Made by a program: the position numbers and the translations under genes
Notes under the pieces: generated by a model
What the model was told of the DNA's origin: nothing
What the model saw: only the letters and a program-made list of their open reading frames with translations
Database searches by the model: none
In this document: piece by piece, positions 7,709 through 16,623 of the stretch
Position numbering within the stretch: the first letter of the stretch is position 1
Layout: every line of letters starts with the position of its first letter
Assembly: GCA_028278065.1 (NCBI GenBank)
Contig: JANQFA010000048.1
Span: forward strand, 1 to 37,043
Direction: 5' to 3'
DNA: 37,043 bases
Source: Myxococcota bacterium
GTDB taxonomy: Bacteria; Myxococcota_A; UBA9160; JAFDET01

Positions 7709-9041
7709 GTTTCGGCTCAGCGGAGCGCGCGCGCTCCCGCTCGCGTTCCAGGCGCAGCTCGAGCTGGCGGCGCTGCTGGGCCACGCGCCCCTCGGCCTGC
7801 GCGCGCTCCTCCGCGATCTCGCGCGCCAGCTCCTCGTGTCGCGCCTCTCGGCGCTTGCGCAGGTCCTCTTCGAGGAGCTCGGTGCGCCGCTTCACCAGAT
7901 GGTCCGGAAGGGGCGGGCGCTCCGTCGGCGAGGCCGCCGCGTCGCCGTCCCGGCGCAGGACGGTCATCTGATGGCGGGCGCGGGTGCCGTCGCTGGCCGT
8001 CGCCTCGACCTCGATGGTGTTGGGTCCCGGCGCCAGGCGCACCAGCGCGTCGAACGTGCCGTCCGGTCGCAGATGGGTGGCGAGCGCGCCGGCGTCGGTG
8101 GTCACGTTGCGGACGCTCACCCTCGCCAGGTCGGTGAGGGGGAAGACGGGCAGGAGGTCGGGAAGGTCGGCGGGGTTGCGCAACGGAGTGAAGGTGCCGC
8201 GTGTGGCGGCGGCCATGGTCGCTACGGAGAACGGCCCGCGCAGGGCCTCGTTCCCGACAGCGAAGCTGTGGATCCGGATGCCGTAGACGGCGGCGCGCTC
8301 GACCTGCTCCAGGACGGCTCGCTGGTTGTGCCAGGTCTTGCCGGGGATCGGAAGGGTGGGGACGCCGTCGGTCATGAAGAGGATGACGCGGTGGGCACCG
8401 GGATCTGGATGGGAGACCGCGCCGGGTCCCCCCACCAGCTCGGCGAGGGCCCGCTCGAGTCCGGCAGCCATGTTGGTCATGCCGCTGGCGCCGGCCTCCG
8501 AGACCCCGTCCAGCGCGGCGTCCACGGCGGCGCGTTCGGCGGTCAGCCCCACCCAGGTACGCGCCGAGTGGTGCAGGCTCTCCCTCCAACGCGGCGGGAG
8601 AGGTGTGTTGCCCAGCGGATCGCCCGAGAAGGTCACCACTCCGACCCGGGTATGCTCGAGATCGAGCGTGCGGAGCAGTCGCCGTGCAGCCTGGATCTCG
8701 GCGTGCAGGATCGTGCCCTCGGGCGCGGGGAGCCCGCGTAGCTGCTCGGGCGGGAGCAGGGTCTCGTCCGCCATCGCCTCCAGGGTCGACTCGGACACGT
8801 CGATCACGATGACCACCTCGGTGGTGCGCCGGGCCTGGCCGGGCGGCAGCGCCCAGCCCGAGAGCATCATGGGAAGGGCGCCGGCGAAGGCGGCCCCCGG
8901 CTCCGGATACTCCACCCCGATGCGCACGGTGTCGGGCGCATCCGGAGCCGAGAAGGAGACCGGATCGGGCCAGGCCGCCGGGGCCTCCGTCGGCCAGGAG
9001 AGGGCGGCGAGGGCGATAGCGAGGAGCCGGACGCGACGCAC
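7686..9041 (-). CDS. Exported VWA-domain protein with C-terminal coiled coil
   Basis: A 451-aa protein with a Sec signal peptide (MRRVRLLAIALAALSWPTEAPAA, cleavage near residue 23; segment shown as a region only). The von Willebrand A domain spans about residues 75-290. Its MIDAS motif is DVSES near residue 81, with a conserved Thr in SGMTNMA and DGVP in the later loop. A short beta-rich domain follows near 300-360. The last 80 residues are Arg/Glu-rich and predicted coiled coil (RRTELLEEDLRKRREARHEE region). It probably acts in the periplasm or at the envelope in metal-dependent protein binding; its partner is unknown. The GTG start lies at the edge of the 36-bp repeat array, with a -10-like TAGATT six bases upstream and no clear Shine-Dalgarno. 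Confidence 0.8.
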   Translation of the reverse strand: MRRVRLLAIALAALSWPTEAPAAWPDPVSFSAPDAPDTVRIGVEYPEPGAAFAGALPMMLSGWALPPGQARRTTEVVIVIDVSESTLEAMADETLLPPEQLRGLPAPEGTILHAEIQAARRLLRTLDLEHTRVGVVTFSGDPLGNTPLPPRWRESLHHSARTWVGLTAERAAVDAALDGVSEAGASGMTNMAAGLERALAELVGGPGAVSHPDPGAHRVILFMTDGVPTLPIPGKTWHNQRAVLEQVERAAVYGIRIHSFAVGNEALRGPFSVATMAAATRGTFTPLRNPADLPDLLPVFPLTDLARVSVRNVTTDAGALATHLRPDGTFDALVRLAPGPNTIEVEATASDGTRARHQMTVLRRDGDAAASPTERPPLPDHLVKRRTELLEEDLRKRREARHEELAREIAEERAQAEGRVAQQRRQLELRLERERERARSAEPKPSSPASP

Positions 9042-9162
9042 GGCCGGAATCTAACAGAAGGCCGCGCCTTCCAGGACGGCCGGAATCCAACAGAAGGCCG
9101 TGCCTTCCAGGACGGCCGGAATCCCACGGACGGCTGTGCCGTCCAGGAGGGCCGGAATCCGA
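9041..9162. repeat. 36-bp tandem repeat array, three full copies plus a partial fourth
   Basis: Units start at 9041, 9077, 9113 and 9149 (partial), each beginning CGGCCGGAAT or nearly so. Every full unit contains a small hairpin: GAAGGC-cgc/cgt-GCCTTC in units 1 and 2, and GGACGGC-tgt-GCCGTCC in unit 3. The third unit swaps an A-T pair for a C-G pair in the stem, a compensatory change. The array fills the divergent region between the VWA gene and the DUF35-thiolase operon. No T-tract follows, so these are not simple terminators. Confidence 0.85.
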
Positions 9163-9169
9163 CAGGCGC

Positions 9170-9198
9170 TTGTGACCCGCAGAACGGGTGGGTAGGCT
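9170..9198 (+). promoter_or_regulatory. Promoter of the DUF35-thiolase operon
   Basis: TTGTGA (9170-9175), a 17-bp spacer and TAGGCT (9193-9198) form a good sigma-70-like promoter. The ATG at 9208 is only nine bases after the -10, with no Shine-Dalgarno between, so the transcript should be leaderless or nearly so. An inverted repeat ACCCG-N5-CGGGT (9175-9189) fills the spacer and could be an operator. Confidence 0.65.
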
Positions 9199-9207
9199 GG
9201 CCGCGCC

Positions 9208-9621
9208 ATGGCCGAACTCCCGTTCCGCGTCCTGCCCAAGGTCACGCCGTTGAACGAGCACTTCTGGACCGGCGGCCGCGACGGCGCGCTCCGCTTCCTG
9301 CGCTGCGAGGCGTGCCGCACCCTGGTCCACCCACCCCAGCCGCGTTGCCCGGGCTGCCTGGAGAGCGGGCTCGTGCCCGACACGGTCTCCGGGCGCGCGA
9401 CCGTGGCGACCTTCACGGTGAACCACCAGGCGTGGCTCCCGGGCCAGGACGAGCCCTACGTGATCGCGATCGTCGAGATCGACGAGGATCCGTCGGTGCG
9501 CCTGACCACCAACCTGGTCAACTGCGCGCCGGACCAGGTGCGGATCGGGATGCCCGTCCGCGCCGTCTTCGAGGAGCGCGAGGACGTCTGGATCCCCCTC
9601 TTCGAGCCCGCGGACGATTGA
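9208..9621 (+). CDS. DUF35 / OB-fold acyl-CoA-associated protein with zinc ribbon
   Basis: A 137-aa protein. The N-terminal zinc ribbon has C33, C36, C47 and C50 (CEACRTLV...RCPGC), followed by an OB-fold domain (residues about 60-130). DUF35 proteins bind acyl-CoA intermediates and form complexes with SCP2-thiolase-like partners, for example the DUF35 domain of ChsH2 with the aldolase Ltp2 in bacterial sterol side-chain degradation. Here the stop overlaps the thiolase start (TGATG), so the two are translationally coupled and probably form a complex. The start is the ATG directly after the predicted promoter. Confidence 0.87.
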   Translation: MAELPFRVLPKVTPLNEHFWTGGRDGALRFLRCEACRTLVHPPQPRCPGCLESGLVPDTVSGRATVATFTVNHQAWLPGQDEPYVIAIVEIDEDPSVRLTTNLVNCAPDQVRIGMPVRAVFEEREDVWIPLFEPADD

Positions 9622-10826
9622 TGGAGTCTCTCGAGCGACGCGCCTGCATCAGCGGTCTGGGCCAGTCCGACGTCGGCCGGCGTCTCATGCGGAATCCGCT
9701 CGAGCTGACCCTGGACGCCTGCGTGGCCGCGATCGACGATGCCGGGCTGAGTCGGGACGACATCGACGGGATCGCCACCTACCCGGGCGCGGGTGGAGGC
9801 CCGGCCGGCTTCTCGGGCGCCGGCGTCGGCGAGGTGCAGGACGCCCTGCGACTGCGGCTGGACTGGTACCAGGGCGGGATCGAGTCGCCCGGCCAGCTCG
9901 GATCGGTGATCAATGCCGCGATGGCGGTGGCGTGCGGGCTGGCCCGGCACGTGCTCTGCTTCCGCTCGGTGTGGGAGGCGACCGCGGCCGCGAAGGGCGG
10001 GGCGATCGGCGTGGCCGCCGCGGCGGGCGGGGGAGGGGGCGGAGGCGGCTTCCGCGCCAGCGGGAGCATGCAGTGGCAGCTCCCGTACCGGGCATTCTCG
10101 GCCGCCAACTGGATCGCTCTCTTCGCTCAGCGCCACTTCTTCGAGTACGGGACGACACGCGAGCAGCTCGGCCAGATCGCCATCAACGCGCGCAAGAACG
10201 CGGCGCTCAATCCGAAGGCCGTGTACCGCGATCCCATGACCCTCGACGACTACCTGTCGGCGCGCATGATCACCACGCCGTTCGGCCTCTACGACTGCGA
10301 CGCGCCGTGCGACGGAGCCACGGCCGTGGTGGTGTCGCGCGCCGAGGAGGCGGGCGACCTGGCCAGGCCTCCGGTGCGCATCGAAGCGGTGGGGAGCGCG
10401 CTCCGCGGCCGGCCGTCCTGGGACCAGTTCGACGATCTCTCCACGATGGCCGCGCGCGATGCGGGCGCGATGCTCTGGGAGCGGACCGATCTGCGGCCGG
10501 GCGACGTGGACGTGGCCGAACTCTACGACGGGTTCAGCTTCATCACCCTGGCGTGGCTCGAGGCGCTGGGATTCTGTGGCAGGGGCGAGAGCGGTCCGTT
10601 CGTGGAAGGGGGCGAGCGGATCGCCCGGGATGGCGAGCTGCCGCTGAACACCCAGGGAGGTCAGCTCTCGGGGGGGCGCCTGCACGGCTACGGCTTCCTG
10701 CACGAGGCCGTGCTGCAGCTCCGCGGCGACGGAGGCGAGCGTCAGGTGTCGGGCGAGCCGCGCGTCGCGGTGGCGGCCGCCGGCGGCGGGCCGATTGCCT
10801 CCTGCATCCTGCTGACCCGGGCCTAG
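9621..10826 (+). CDS. SCP2/Ltp2-type thiolase-like protein (probable aldolase or thiolase)
   Basis: A 401-aa thiolase-fold protein of the nonspecific lipid-transfer/SCP2 thiolase branch. It has ELYDGFSF (Y302, D303), a NTQGGQLSGGRLHGYGFLHE segment near 343-362 in place of the usual GHP loop, and a Gly-8 run at residues 136-143. Together with DUF35 partners, members such as Ltp2 carry out retro-aldol cleavage of steroid side-chain CoA thioesters; others are thiolases. Coupled to the DUF35 gene by TGATG, it should be the large catalytic subunit. The stop shares CTAG with the convergent small membrane-protein gene. Assignment as aldolase rather than thiolase is inference. Confidence 0.85.
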   Translation: MESLERRACISGLGQSDVGRRLMRNPLELTLDACVAAIDDAGLSRDDIDGIATYPGAGGGPAGFSGAGVGEVQDALRLRLDWYQGGIESPGQLGSVINAAMAVACGLARHVLCFRSVWEATAAAKGGAIGVAAAAGGGGGGGGFRASGSMQWQLPYRAFSAANWIALFAQRHFFEYGTTREQLGQIAINARKNAALNPKAVYRDPMTLDDYLSARMITTPFGLYDCDAPCDGATAVVVSRAEEAGDLARPPVRIEAVGSALRGRPSWDQFDDLSTMAARDAGAMLWERTDLRPGDVDVAELYDGFSFITLAWLEALGFCGRGESGPFVEGGERIARDGELPLNTQGGQLSGGRLHGYGFLHEAVLQLRGDGGERQVSGEPRVAVAAAGGGPIASCILLTRA

Positions 10827-11062
10827 CGCTCGCCTTCACCCATCATGCGCTCGCGTCGCGCCCAGCCCTCGTCGTGGTCGCGGGTCACCTTGTCGCGGAC
10901 GTTGTCGAGGGGAGCCCGCGCCGAGGCCGCGGGGGTCGCCTCCGTATCGCCGCGCAGGCCCGAGAGCAGGCCGCCGAAGGCACCGCCGATGCCCTGGCTG
11001 TAGATCTCGAGCCCGACCCAGATGGCCAGCACGATGAACACGATCGCGAAGAGCTTGCCCAT
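10823..11062 (-). CDS. Small single-span membrane protein of unknown function
   Basis: A 79-aa protein. One N-terminal transmembrane helix (residues about 3-20, GKLFAIVFIVLAIWVGLEIY) is followed by a Gly-rich stretch and a charged, soluble tail ending GWARRERMMGEGER. The ATG at 11062 has GGGAG upstream. An upstream in-frame extension is open but lacks membrane or coding-like character. It is the last gene of the minus-strand run that starts with the histidine kinase, 64 bp after the DUF2236 gene, so it may belong to the envelope operon. Family not recognised. Confidence 0.65.
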   Translation of the reverse strand: MGKLFAIVFIVLAIWVGLEIYSQGIGGAFGGLLSGLRGDTEATPAASARAPLDNVRDKVTRDHDEGWARRERMMGEGER

Positions 11063-11126
11063 GTCTTCTCCCGGCGGATGGCCGTCCTCCGGGACAGATC
11101 GACCGGACGTCGCGACCGCCTGAGGA

Positions 11127-11972
11127 TCAGGGGCGGCGTTCGCGCTCGGCACGGCGTGCCCGCGGGAAGAGGCGGAAGGGAGCCGGCAGGAGAGGCCTCA
11201 CGAGCCGGACGGCGGCACGCAAGGCCCGCCAGGCGCGCTCCCTCCCGGGCGTCCAGGGGATGCCATAGGCGTCCCTCACGGCGTCGTGCAAGAGCGCCAG
11301 GCTCGCCAGCTGCGACGCCTCGGCGAGCGGGCGGGGGATCCAGCGGAAGGGACGCAGGACCGAGTCGGCCACCGCGGCGCCTTGTGGGGTCACCTCCAGG
11401 ATCCCGGAGCCGAGCACTTCCGCGAGGTGGGCGTCGAACGCCGCGGCGCTCGCGAACGCGTGGCTGTGCGGGATCCCGAGGAGGGGCCCGATGCGGTTGC
11501 TCTGCTGCACGAAGGCCTCTCGCTCCGCGGCGTCGAGCTTCCGCACGAAGGTCTCGTATCCGACCAGGGCGGAGTCCACGAGGGTGGTGTGCACCCACAG
11601 CGCCAGATCCGGGTCGGAGGCGGCGTAGGGCGTGCCCGCCGCGAGGCGCGCCGTCGCGAAGTCGAGTCTGCCGTGGACCCGTGCGTGGGCGCAGTTGACC
11701 GCCCCGGCGGCCGTCTCCGTCTCGTCGCCAGGCCCGTAGATCATGGCCAGCATCGCGTCGAGGGTGCGGCGCAGCCGTCCCAGCGGCTCCTCGCGGAATC
11801 GGCTGTGCTCCGCTACCCCGGCGGCCACGAGAGGATGGGCGACCTGGAGGAGGAGGGCGCGCACCCCGGTGAGCAGCAGGACCGCCTCGCGGTTCACCGT
11901 CCAGAAGATCTCGTCAGGACGGTAGAGCCCCGCCGCGGGGACGGGGCTCCGGGTCTCGAGCGCGGGCTTCAC
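11127..11972 (-). CDS. DUF2236 family protein (MpaB/latex-clearing-protein-like oxygenase fold)
   Basis: A 281-aa member of the DUF2236 family, which includes the haem-containing rubber oxygenase Lcp and MpaB. The hallmark N-terminal segment is FWTVNREAVLLLTGVRALLLQVAHPLVAAGVAEHS (residues about 24-58), where the HPLVAAGVAEHS part is strongly conserved. The central WVHTTLVDSALVGYETF (about 126-142) supplies another conserved His. Most members have unknown substrates. It starts at GTG only ten bases after the PspA-like gene, so it is in the same operon; that link to an envelope-stress type gene is unusual. Confidence 0.82.
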   Translation of the reverse strand: MKPALETRSPVPAAGLYRPDEIFWTVNREAVLLLTGVRALLLQVAHPLVAAGVAEHSRFREEPLGRLRRTLDAMLAMIYGPGDETETAAGAVNCAHARVHGRLDFATARLAAGTPYAASDPDLALWVHTTLVDSALVGYETFVRKLDAAEREAFVQQSNRIGPLLGIPHSHAFASAAAFDAHLAEVLGSGILEVTPQGAAVADSVLRPFRWIPRPLAEASQLASLALLHDAVRDAYGIPWTPGRERAWRALRAAVRLVRPLLPAPFRLFPRARRAERERRP

Positions 11973-11982
11973 CCCGTGGAGT

Positions 11983-12750
11983 CTACCCCTGGGCGGCCAC
12001 CGGCACCGTCACGCCTTCCGACATCAGCTCGGCGCTGGATTCGGCCGGAAGCGCGGCGGGCTCCATGCGCCGCTTCAGCTCGGCCAGCTCGCGGCGCGCT
12101 GCGTCCTCTTCCGCGTCGGCGCGGATCTGGCGGATGCGATGCTCGAGACCGTCGTCCGCGGAGGGCAGCTCCTCGTCGAGCCGGCCCTCGGCCCGCACCC
12201 GCGCCACGTACTCACGCACGCCTTCGAGCGCGCGCATCTCGCCCTCCACCGAGAAGCCCTCGAGGGCCTCCTGGATGCGGCGTCGCGCCTTGGCGTTGGC
12301 GAGGGTCGCCAGCATTCGCACCTTCTCCCGCTCCAGGCTGCGGATCTCGTCGCGGAAGCGCACCAGGTTGCCCTTGGCCTCCTCGGCCTCGGCCCGGATC
12401 CGCTCCACTTCGTGCTCGGCCCGCTCGAGCTCCCCCACCAGGCCCTGCTTGCGCCGCACGAGGGCCAGTGCAGCTGCATCGTCGCCCTTGCGCAGGGCGA
12501 CCCGGATCTCCTCGTGGGTGCGGGTGAGCGCGTTGCGCACCTGGTCGATCTCGCCGTCCAGCTTGTTTCGCATGTAGAGGATCCCGGCCACGGCGCGCTT
12601 CAGCTCCGCGTAGTGGCGGGTGCGCTCGGCGATCGCCTCTTCGTACACGGCGCGGGGACTCCGCTCCTCGCGCTCGCGTACCCAGCCGTGCAGGGCGCCG
12701 CGCACCAGTGCGATGAAGCGGGACAGAATGCTGCGGGGACGTCGACTCAT
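11983..12750 (-). CDS. PspA/IM30-like membrane-associated coiled-coil protein
   Basis: A 255-aa, almost wholly helical, heptad-rich protein of the PspA/IM30 type. The N-terminal segment (ILSRFIALVRGALHGWVREREE) can form the amphipathic membrane-binding helix, and residues about 30-200 form a long charged coiled coil. PspA proteins are ESCRT-III relatives that assemble on the cytoplasmic face of the inner membrane and protect it from stress. The ATG at 12750 follows the response-regulator stop by 18 bp. In enterobacteria pspA is switched on by a sigma-54 activator; here an NtrC-type activator and a histidine kinase are in the same operon. A divergent member, so the role is inferred. Confidence 0.72.
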   Translation of the reverse strand: MSRRPRSILSRFIALVRGALHGWVREREERSPRAVYEEAIAERTRHYAELKRAVAGILYMRNKLDGEIDQVRNALTRTHEEIRVALRKGDDAAALALVRRKQGLVGELERAEHEVERIRAEAEEAKGNLVRFRDEIRSLEREKVRMLATLANAKARRRIQEALEGFSVEGEMRALEGVREYVARVRAEGRLDEELPSADDGLEHRIRQIRADAEEDAARRELAELKRRMEPAALPAESSAELMSEGVTVPVAAQG

Positions 12751-12768
12751 GCTTCCTCCTCGACGCGC

Positions 12769-14159
<1,391 letters not shown>

Positions 14160-14163
<4 letters not shown>

Positions 14164-15449
14164 GATCGCTCTCCTGGTGCTGCCGGCTGCTTGGGCAGCG
14201 TCACGACGAACTCGGTGCCCTGGCCAGGCGCCGACTCGGCCTCGATCGTGCCGCCGTGGGCGTCGACGACCTTCTTCGAGATCGCGAGACCGAGGCCGGT
14301 CCCGTCGTCCTTGGAGGTGTAGAAGGGGCTGAAGATCTTGTGCATGCGCTCCGGGTCGATCCCCGGGCCGTTGTCCTTGACGCGCACCCAGACCGCGTCG
14401 CCAGCCAGGTTCTCGCCGACCTGGATCAGGAGGACCGGTGAGAAGGTTCCGGAGTCGGCGAGGGCATCGAGGGCGTTGGCGAACAGGTTGATCACGACGC
14501 GACGGAGCTGCTCCGGATCGCCGACCATCTCGCTGCCGGCCACCAGGTCACGCTCGACGGTCACGCCCTGCTTGCGGATGCGATCGCGGAAGGTCTCCAG
14601 GGCCGACTCGACCACGTCGGAGATGGACATGGGCTGCATCGAGACGTCCTGCTCGCGGGCGAAGCGGAGCAGGTGCGAGATGGAGCGCTCGACGCGATCC
14701 AGCTCCTCGAGCGCCACGTGGGCGTACTCGACGTTCTCGCCGGCGCCCGGATCCTCGCCCATCTGCTGGACCAGGCTCTTGGCCGCGGTGATGGGGTTGC
14801 GGATCTCGTGTGCGATGGAGGCCGAGAGGTCCTCCAGATCCCGGGCGTGGGCGCCGTGGAGCTCCTGCCGCTGCTGGGTGGTCGTGTGGGTCACCCGTCG
14901 TGAGACCTCCTGGTCGATCCAACGCTGGCGCAGGCCGGGAGCGATGATCGCCATCACGTAGTGGATCGCGAGACCGATTCCCCAGGAGAACGCGACGATG
15001 AACGCGCTGCGGAAGCCCGCCACGAAGAGCAGGAAGAAGCAGACCATCGCGTAGGAGACGAAGTGGACCACGAAGGAGAGCTTGCGGTTCGCGACGCGCT
15101 GGGCCTCGCGGTAGGCGCGCTCCTCGGCGCTCAGCTTGCGGCGCCGCCGGCGCGGCCGCCGGGCCGGCGCGGCCGGGGTGGCCGGCGGCGCCGGTTCGGC
15201 GCTCCACGCGGCGCGCCGGGCCGAGCGCTCTTCGCGCTCGTGCCGGCGAGCGCGCCTGCGCTCTTCCCGCTCCACCTCCCGGTGGCGCCTGCGCTGCTCC
15301 CGGTCCGCCTCGCGCTGCTGCTCGCGCGGGTCGGCGGGAATCCAATCGCGGCCGTCGTCGTCCATGAGCTCCCGCAGGGCCTCGTCGAGGAGATCGTCGG
15401 GCCGGGTCGGACAGGTGGAAGGACCGGACTGCATTCTACGCTGGCTCAT
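14160..15449 (-). CDS. Sensor histidine kinase with 2TM domain
   Basis: A 429-aa inner-membrane kinase. Residues about 35-115 are an Arg/Glu-rich cytoplasmic stretch. A 2TM domain follows (helices about 127-146 and 150-168) with almost no periplasmic loop. The HisKA box SIAHEIRNPI puts the phospho-His at 214. The ATPase part has NLFANALDA, DNGPGI and GTGLGL. With no extracytoplasmic sensor domain, it probably senses membrane state or a cytoplasmic signal through its charged N-terminus. The ATG at 15449 is chosen because it lies just after the sigma-54 promoter; a TTG at 15467 in frame is inside that promoter. Cognate to the downstream regulator by overlap. Confidence 0.92.
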
Positions 15450-15462
15450 GCGGCCGCAGTAG

Positions 15463-15478
15463 AGCAAGGCCCGTGCCC
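15463..15478 (-). promoter_or_regulatory. rpoN-dependent promoter: Sigma-54 (-24/-12) promoter of the kinase-regulator-PspA operon
   Basis: On the minus strand the sequence reads GGGCACG-GGCC-TTGCT, one base different from the consensus TGGCACG-N4-TTGCW. The invariant GG and GC are separated by exactly ten bases. Transcription would start about three bases before the kinase ATG. The operon itself encodes a sigma-54 activator. Confidence 0.75.
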
Positions 15479-15553
15479 GGATCTCGAATCCGTGCGATTC
15501 CAGGGGGTTGCAGCGGTCGCCCGGCCGCCGCAGCGCAGCTCGGGAGCTTCAGG

Positions 15554-15571
15554 TGCAGGGATCCGCCTGCA
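15554..15571. promoter_or_regulatory. NtrC-like inverted repeat, candidate enhancer
   Basis: TGCAGG-gatccg-CCTGCA is a perfect 6-bp inverted repeat centred about 90 bp upstream of the sigma-54 promoter, a normal distance for an activator site. It resembles NtrC sites (TGCACC...GGTGCA) in layout. It also overlaps the -35 region of the divergent cupin gene, so the same protein could repress or tune that gene. Confidence 0.5.
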
Positions 15572-15584
15572 GCCATCCGGCGGC

Positions 15585-15590
15585 TATTCT
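15585..15590 (+). promoter_or_regulatory. -10 element of the cupin gene
   Basis: TATTCT lies seven bases before the cupin ATG at 15598, with no Shine-Dalgarno between, suggesting a leaderless transcript. The -35 position (about 15562-15567) is poor and lies inside the inverted repeat at 15554. Confidence 0.5.
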
Positions 15591-15597
15591 GCTCGGC

Positions 15598-15924
15598 ATG
15601 GAGCATCCCACCGCGATCCGTCCCGAGGAGCACGCCGTCTTCAGCGCAGAGAAGATGGGCAAGGCGACCCTATTCCAGTCGCCGCGCCTGATGGCGGGCC
15701 TGAACAGCTTCGAGCCCGGGCAGGAGCACGCCCTCCACGCCCACGAGGGCATGGACAAGCTCTACTACGTGCTGGAAGGCGCGGGCCTCTTCCTGCTGGA
15801 GGACCGCGAGCTGCCGATGGCGCGCGGCCTCATGCTGGTGGCGCCCGAGGGTGTCCCCCACGGTATCCGCAACACCGGGTCGGAGCGTCTCGTCGTGCTG
15901 GCCGTGCTGGCTCCGAGCCCCTAG
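15598..15924 (+). CDS. Cupin-domain protein
   Basis: A 108-aa single cupin beta-barrel. Motif 1 is HALHAHEGMDKLYYVLEGAG (residues about 44-63), with His and Glu metal ligands. Motif 2 has VAPEGVPHGIRNTG (about 81-94) with the last His. Small cupins of this type bind a metal and a small molecule; the reaction is not assignable. The ATG at 15598 is taken because the longer open frame upstream runs through the promoter region. It is divergent from the kinase operon and convergent with the DUF502 gene, with which it shares a CTAG stop overlap. Confidence 0.82.
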   Translation: MEHPTAIRPEEHAVFSAEKMGKATLFQSPRLMAGLNSFEPGQEHALHAHEGMDKLYYVLEGAGLFLLEDRELPMARGLMLVAPEGVPHGIRNTGSERLVVLAVLAPSP

Positions 15925-16616
15925 GCGCCTGAGGGCGTCTCGGGGGCAGGCATCGCGGGGAGCGCGCTCTCCTCGCCGGGTGCGGGCCGGCCGGGCGTCA
16001 CGAGCCCGGCCGACATGATCAGCTTGAAGGCGTCCTCCACCGTGAGGTCCACGTCGATGAGCTGGTCCTCGGGCACCAGCAGATAGAAGCCGCTCGTCGG
16101 GTTGGGCGTCGTGGGAAGGAAGCAGTTCACCACGTTCGTGGGGGTCTTCTCCTGGACGATGCCGCGGGCAGGGCCGGTACTGAACGCCACCGCGTAGAGC
16201 CCCTTGCGCGGGTACTCCACCAGCACCACCCGGTTGAAGCGCGTGTGGGAGCTGTCGGCGAAGATCGCCTCGAGCAGCTGCTTCACCGCCGCGTAGATGT
16301 TGCTCGCGACGGGGACCCGGCGCATGAGCCGCTCCCAGAAGCGGATGACCTCGCCGCCCAGCAGGTGCCTGGCGATGAAGCCGATCAGCACGATCAGGAG
16401 CAGGGTGAAGATCGTCCCGAGGAAGGGGATGCTCGGCGGGGAGTAGTCGCCGGGGACGACTACGCGCAGGAGGCGGGGCAGGACCAGGTTGTCCAGCCAG
16501 CGGATGATCGAGACGATCGCCCAGATCGTGACGCCGATCGGCGCGAAGAAGAGGACGCCGGCGACGAAGTACCGGCGCAGCGCCTCGCGGGCCGCGTCGA
16601 AGAATCGCCGGAGCAT
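15921..16616 (-). CDS. DUF502 family membrane protein
   Basis: A 231-aa protein. The N-terminus has two transmembrane segments (about residues 17-40 and 60-83) around a short loop with PRLLRVVVPGD. The soluble C-terminal part carries the family motifs NIYAAVKQLLEAIF, VVLVEYPRKGLYAVAFSTG and FLPTTPNPTSGFYLLVPE (regions about 107-180). DUF502 proteins are widespread inner-membrane proteins of unknown function. The ATG lies seven bases after the stop of the PqqA-like gene, so the two are probably one transcript; what joins them is unknown. Confidence 0.9.
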   Translation of the reverse strand: MLRRFFDAAREALRRYFVAGVLFFAPIGVTIWAIVSIIRWLDNLVLPRLLRVVVPGDYSPPSIPFLGTIFTLLLIVLIGFIARHLLGGEVIRFWERLMRRVPVASNIYAAVKQLLEAIFADSSHTRFNRVVLVEYPRKGLYAVAFSTGPARGIVQEKTPTNVVNCFLPTTPNPTSGFYLLVPEDQLIDVDLTVEDAFKLIMSAGLVTPGRPAPGEESALPAMPAPETPSGA

Positions 16617-16623
16617 GGCGGGG

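Noticed and set aside
9051..9416. Small minus-strand ORF with repeated residues across the 36-bp array
   Set aside because: Because the unit is 36 bp, several frames stay open and look like repetitive peptides; there is no Shine-Dalgarno and part is antisense to the DUF35 gene. The hairpin change fits a non-coding role better.
10021..10045. Possible frameshift or assembly error at the Gly-8 tract in the thiolase gene
   Set aside because: The frame is intact on both sides and family motifs continue, so it is treated as a genuine Gly-rich loop.
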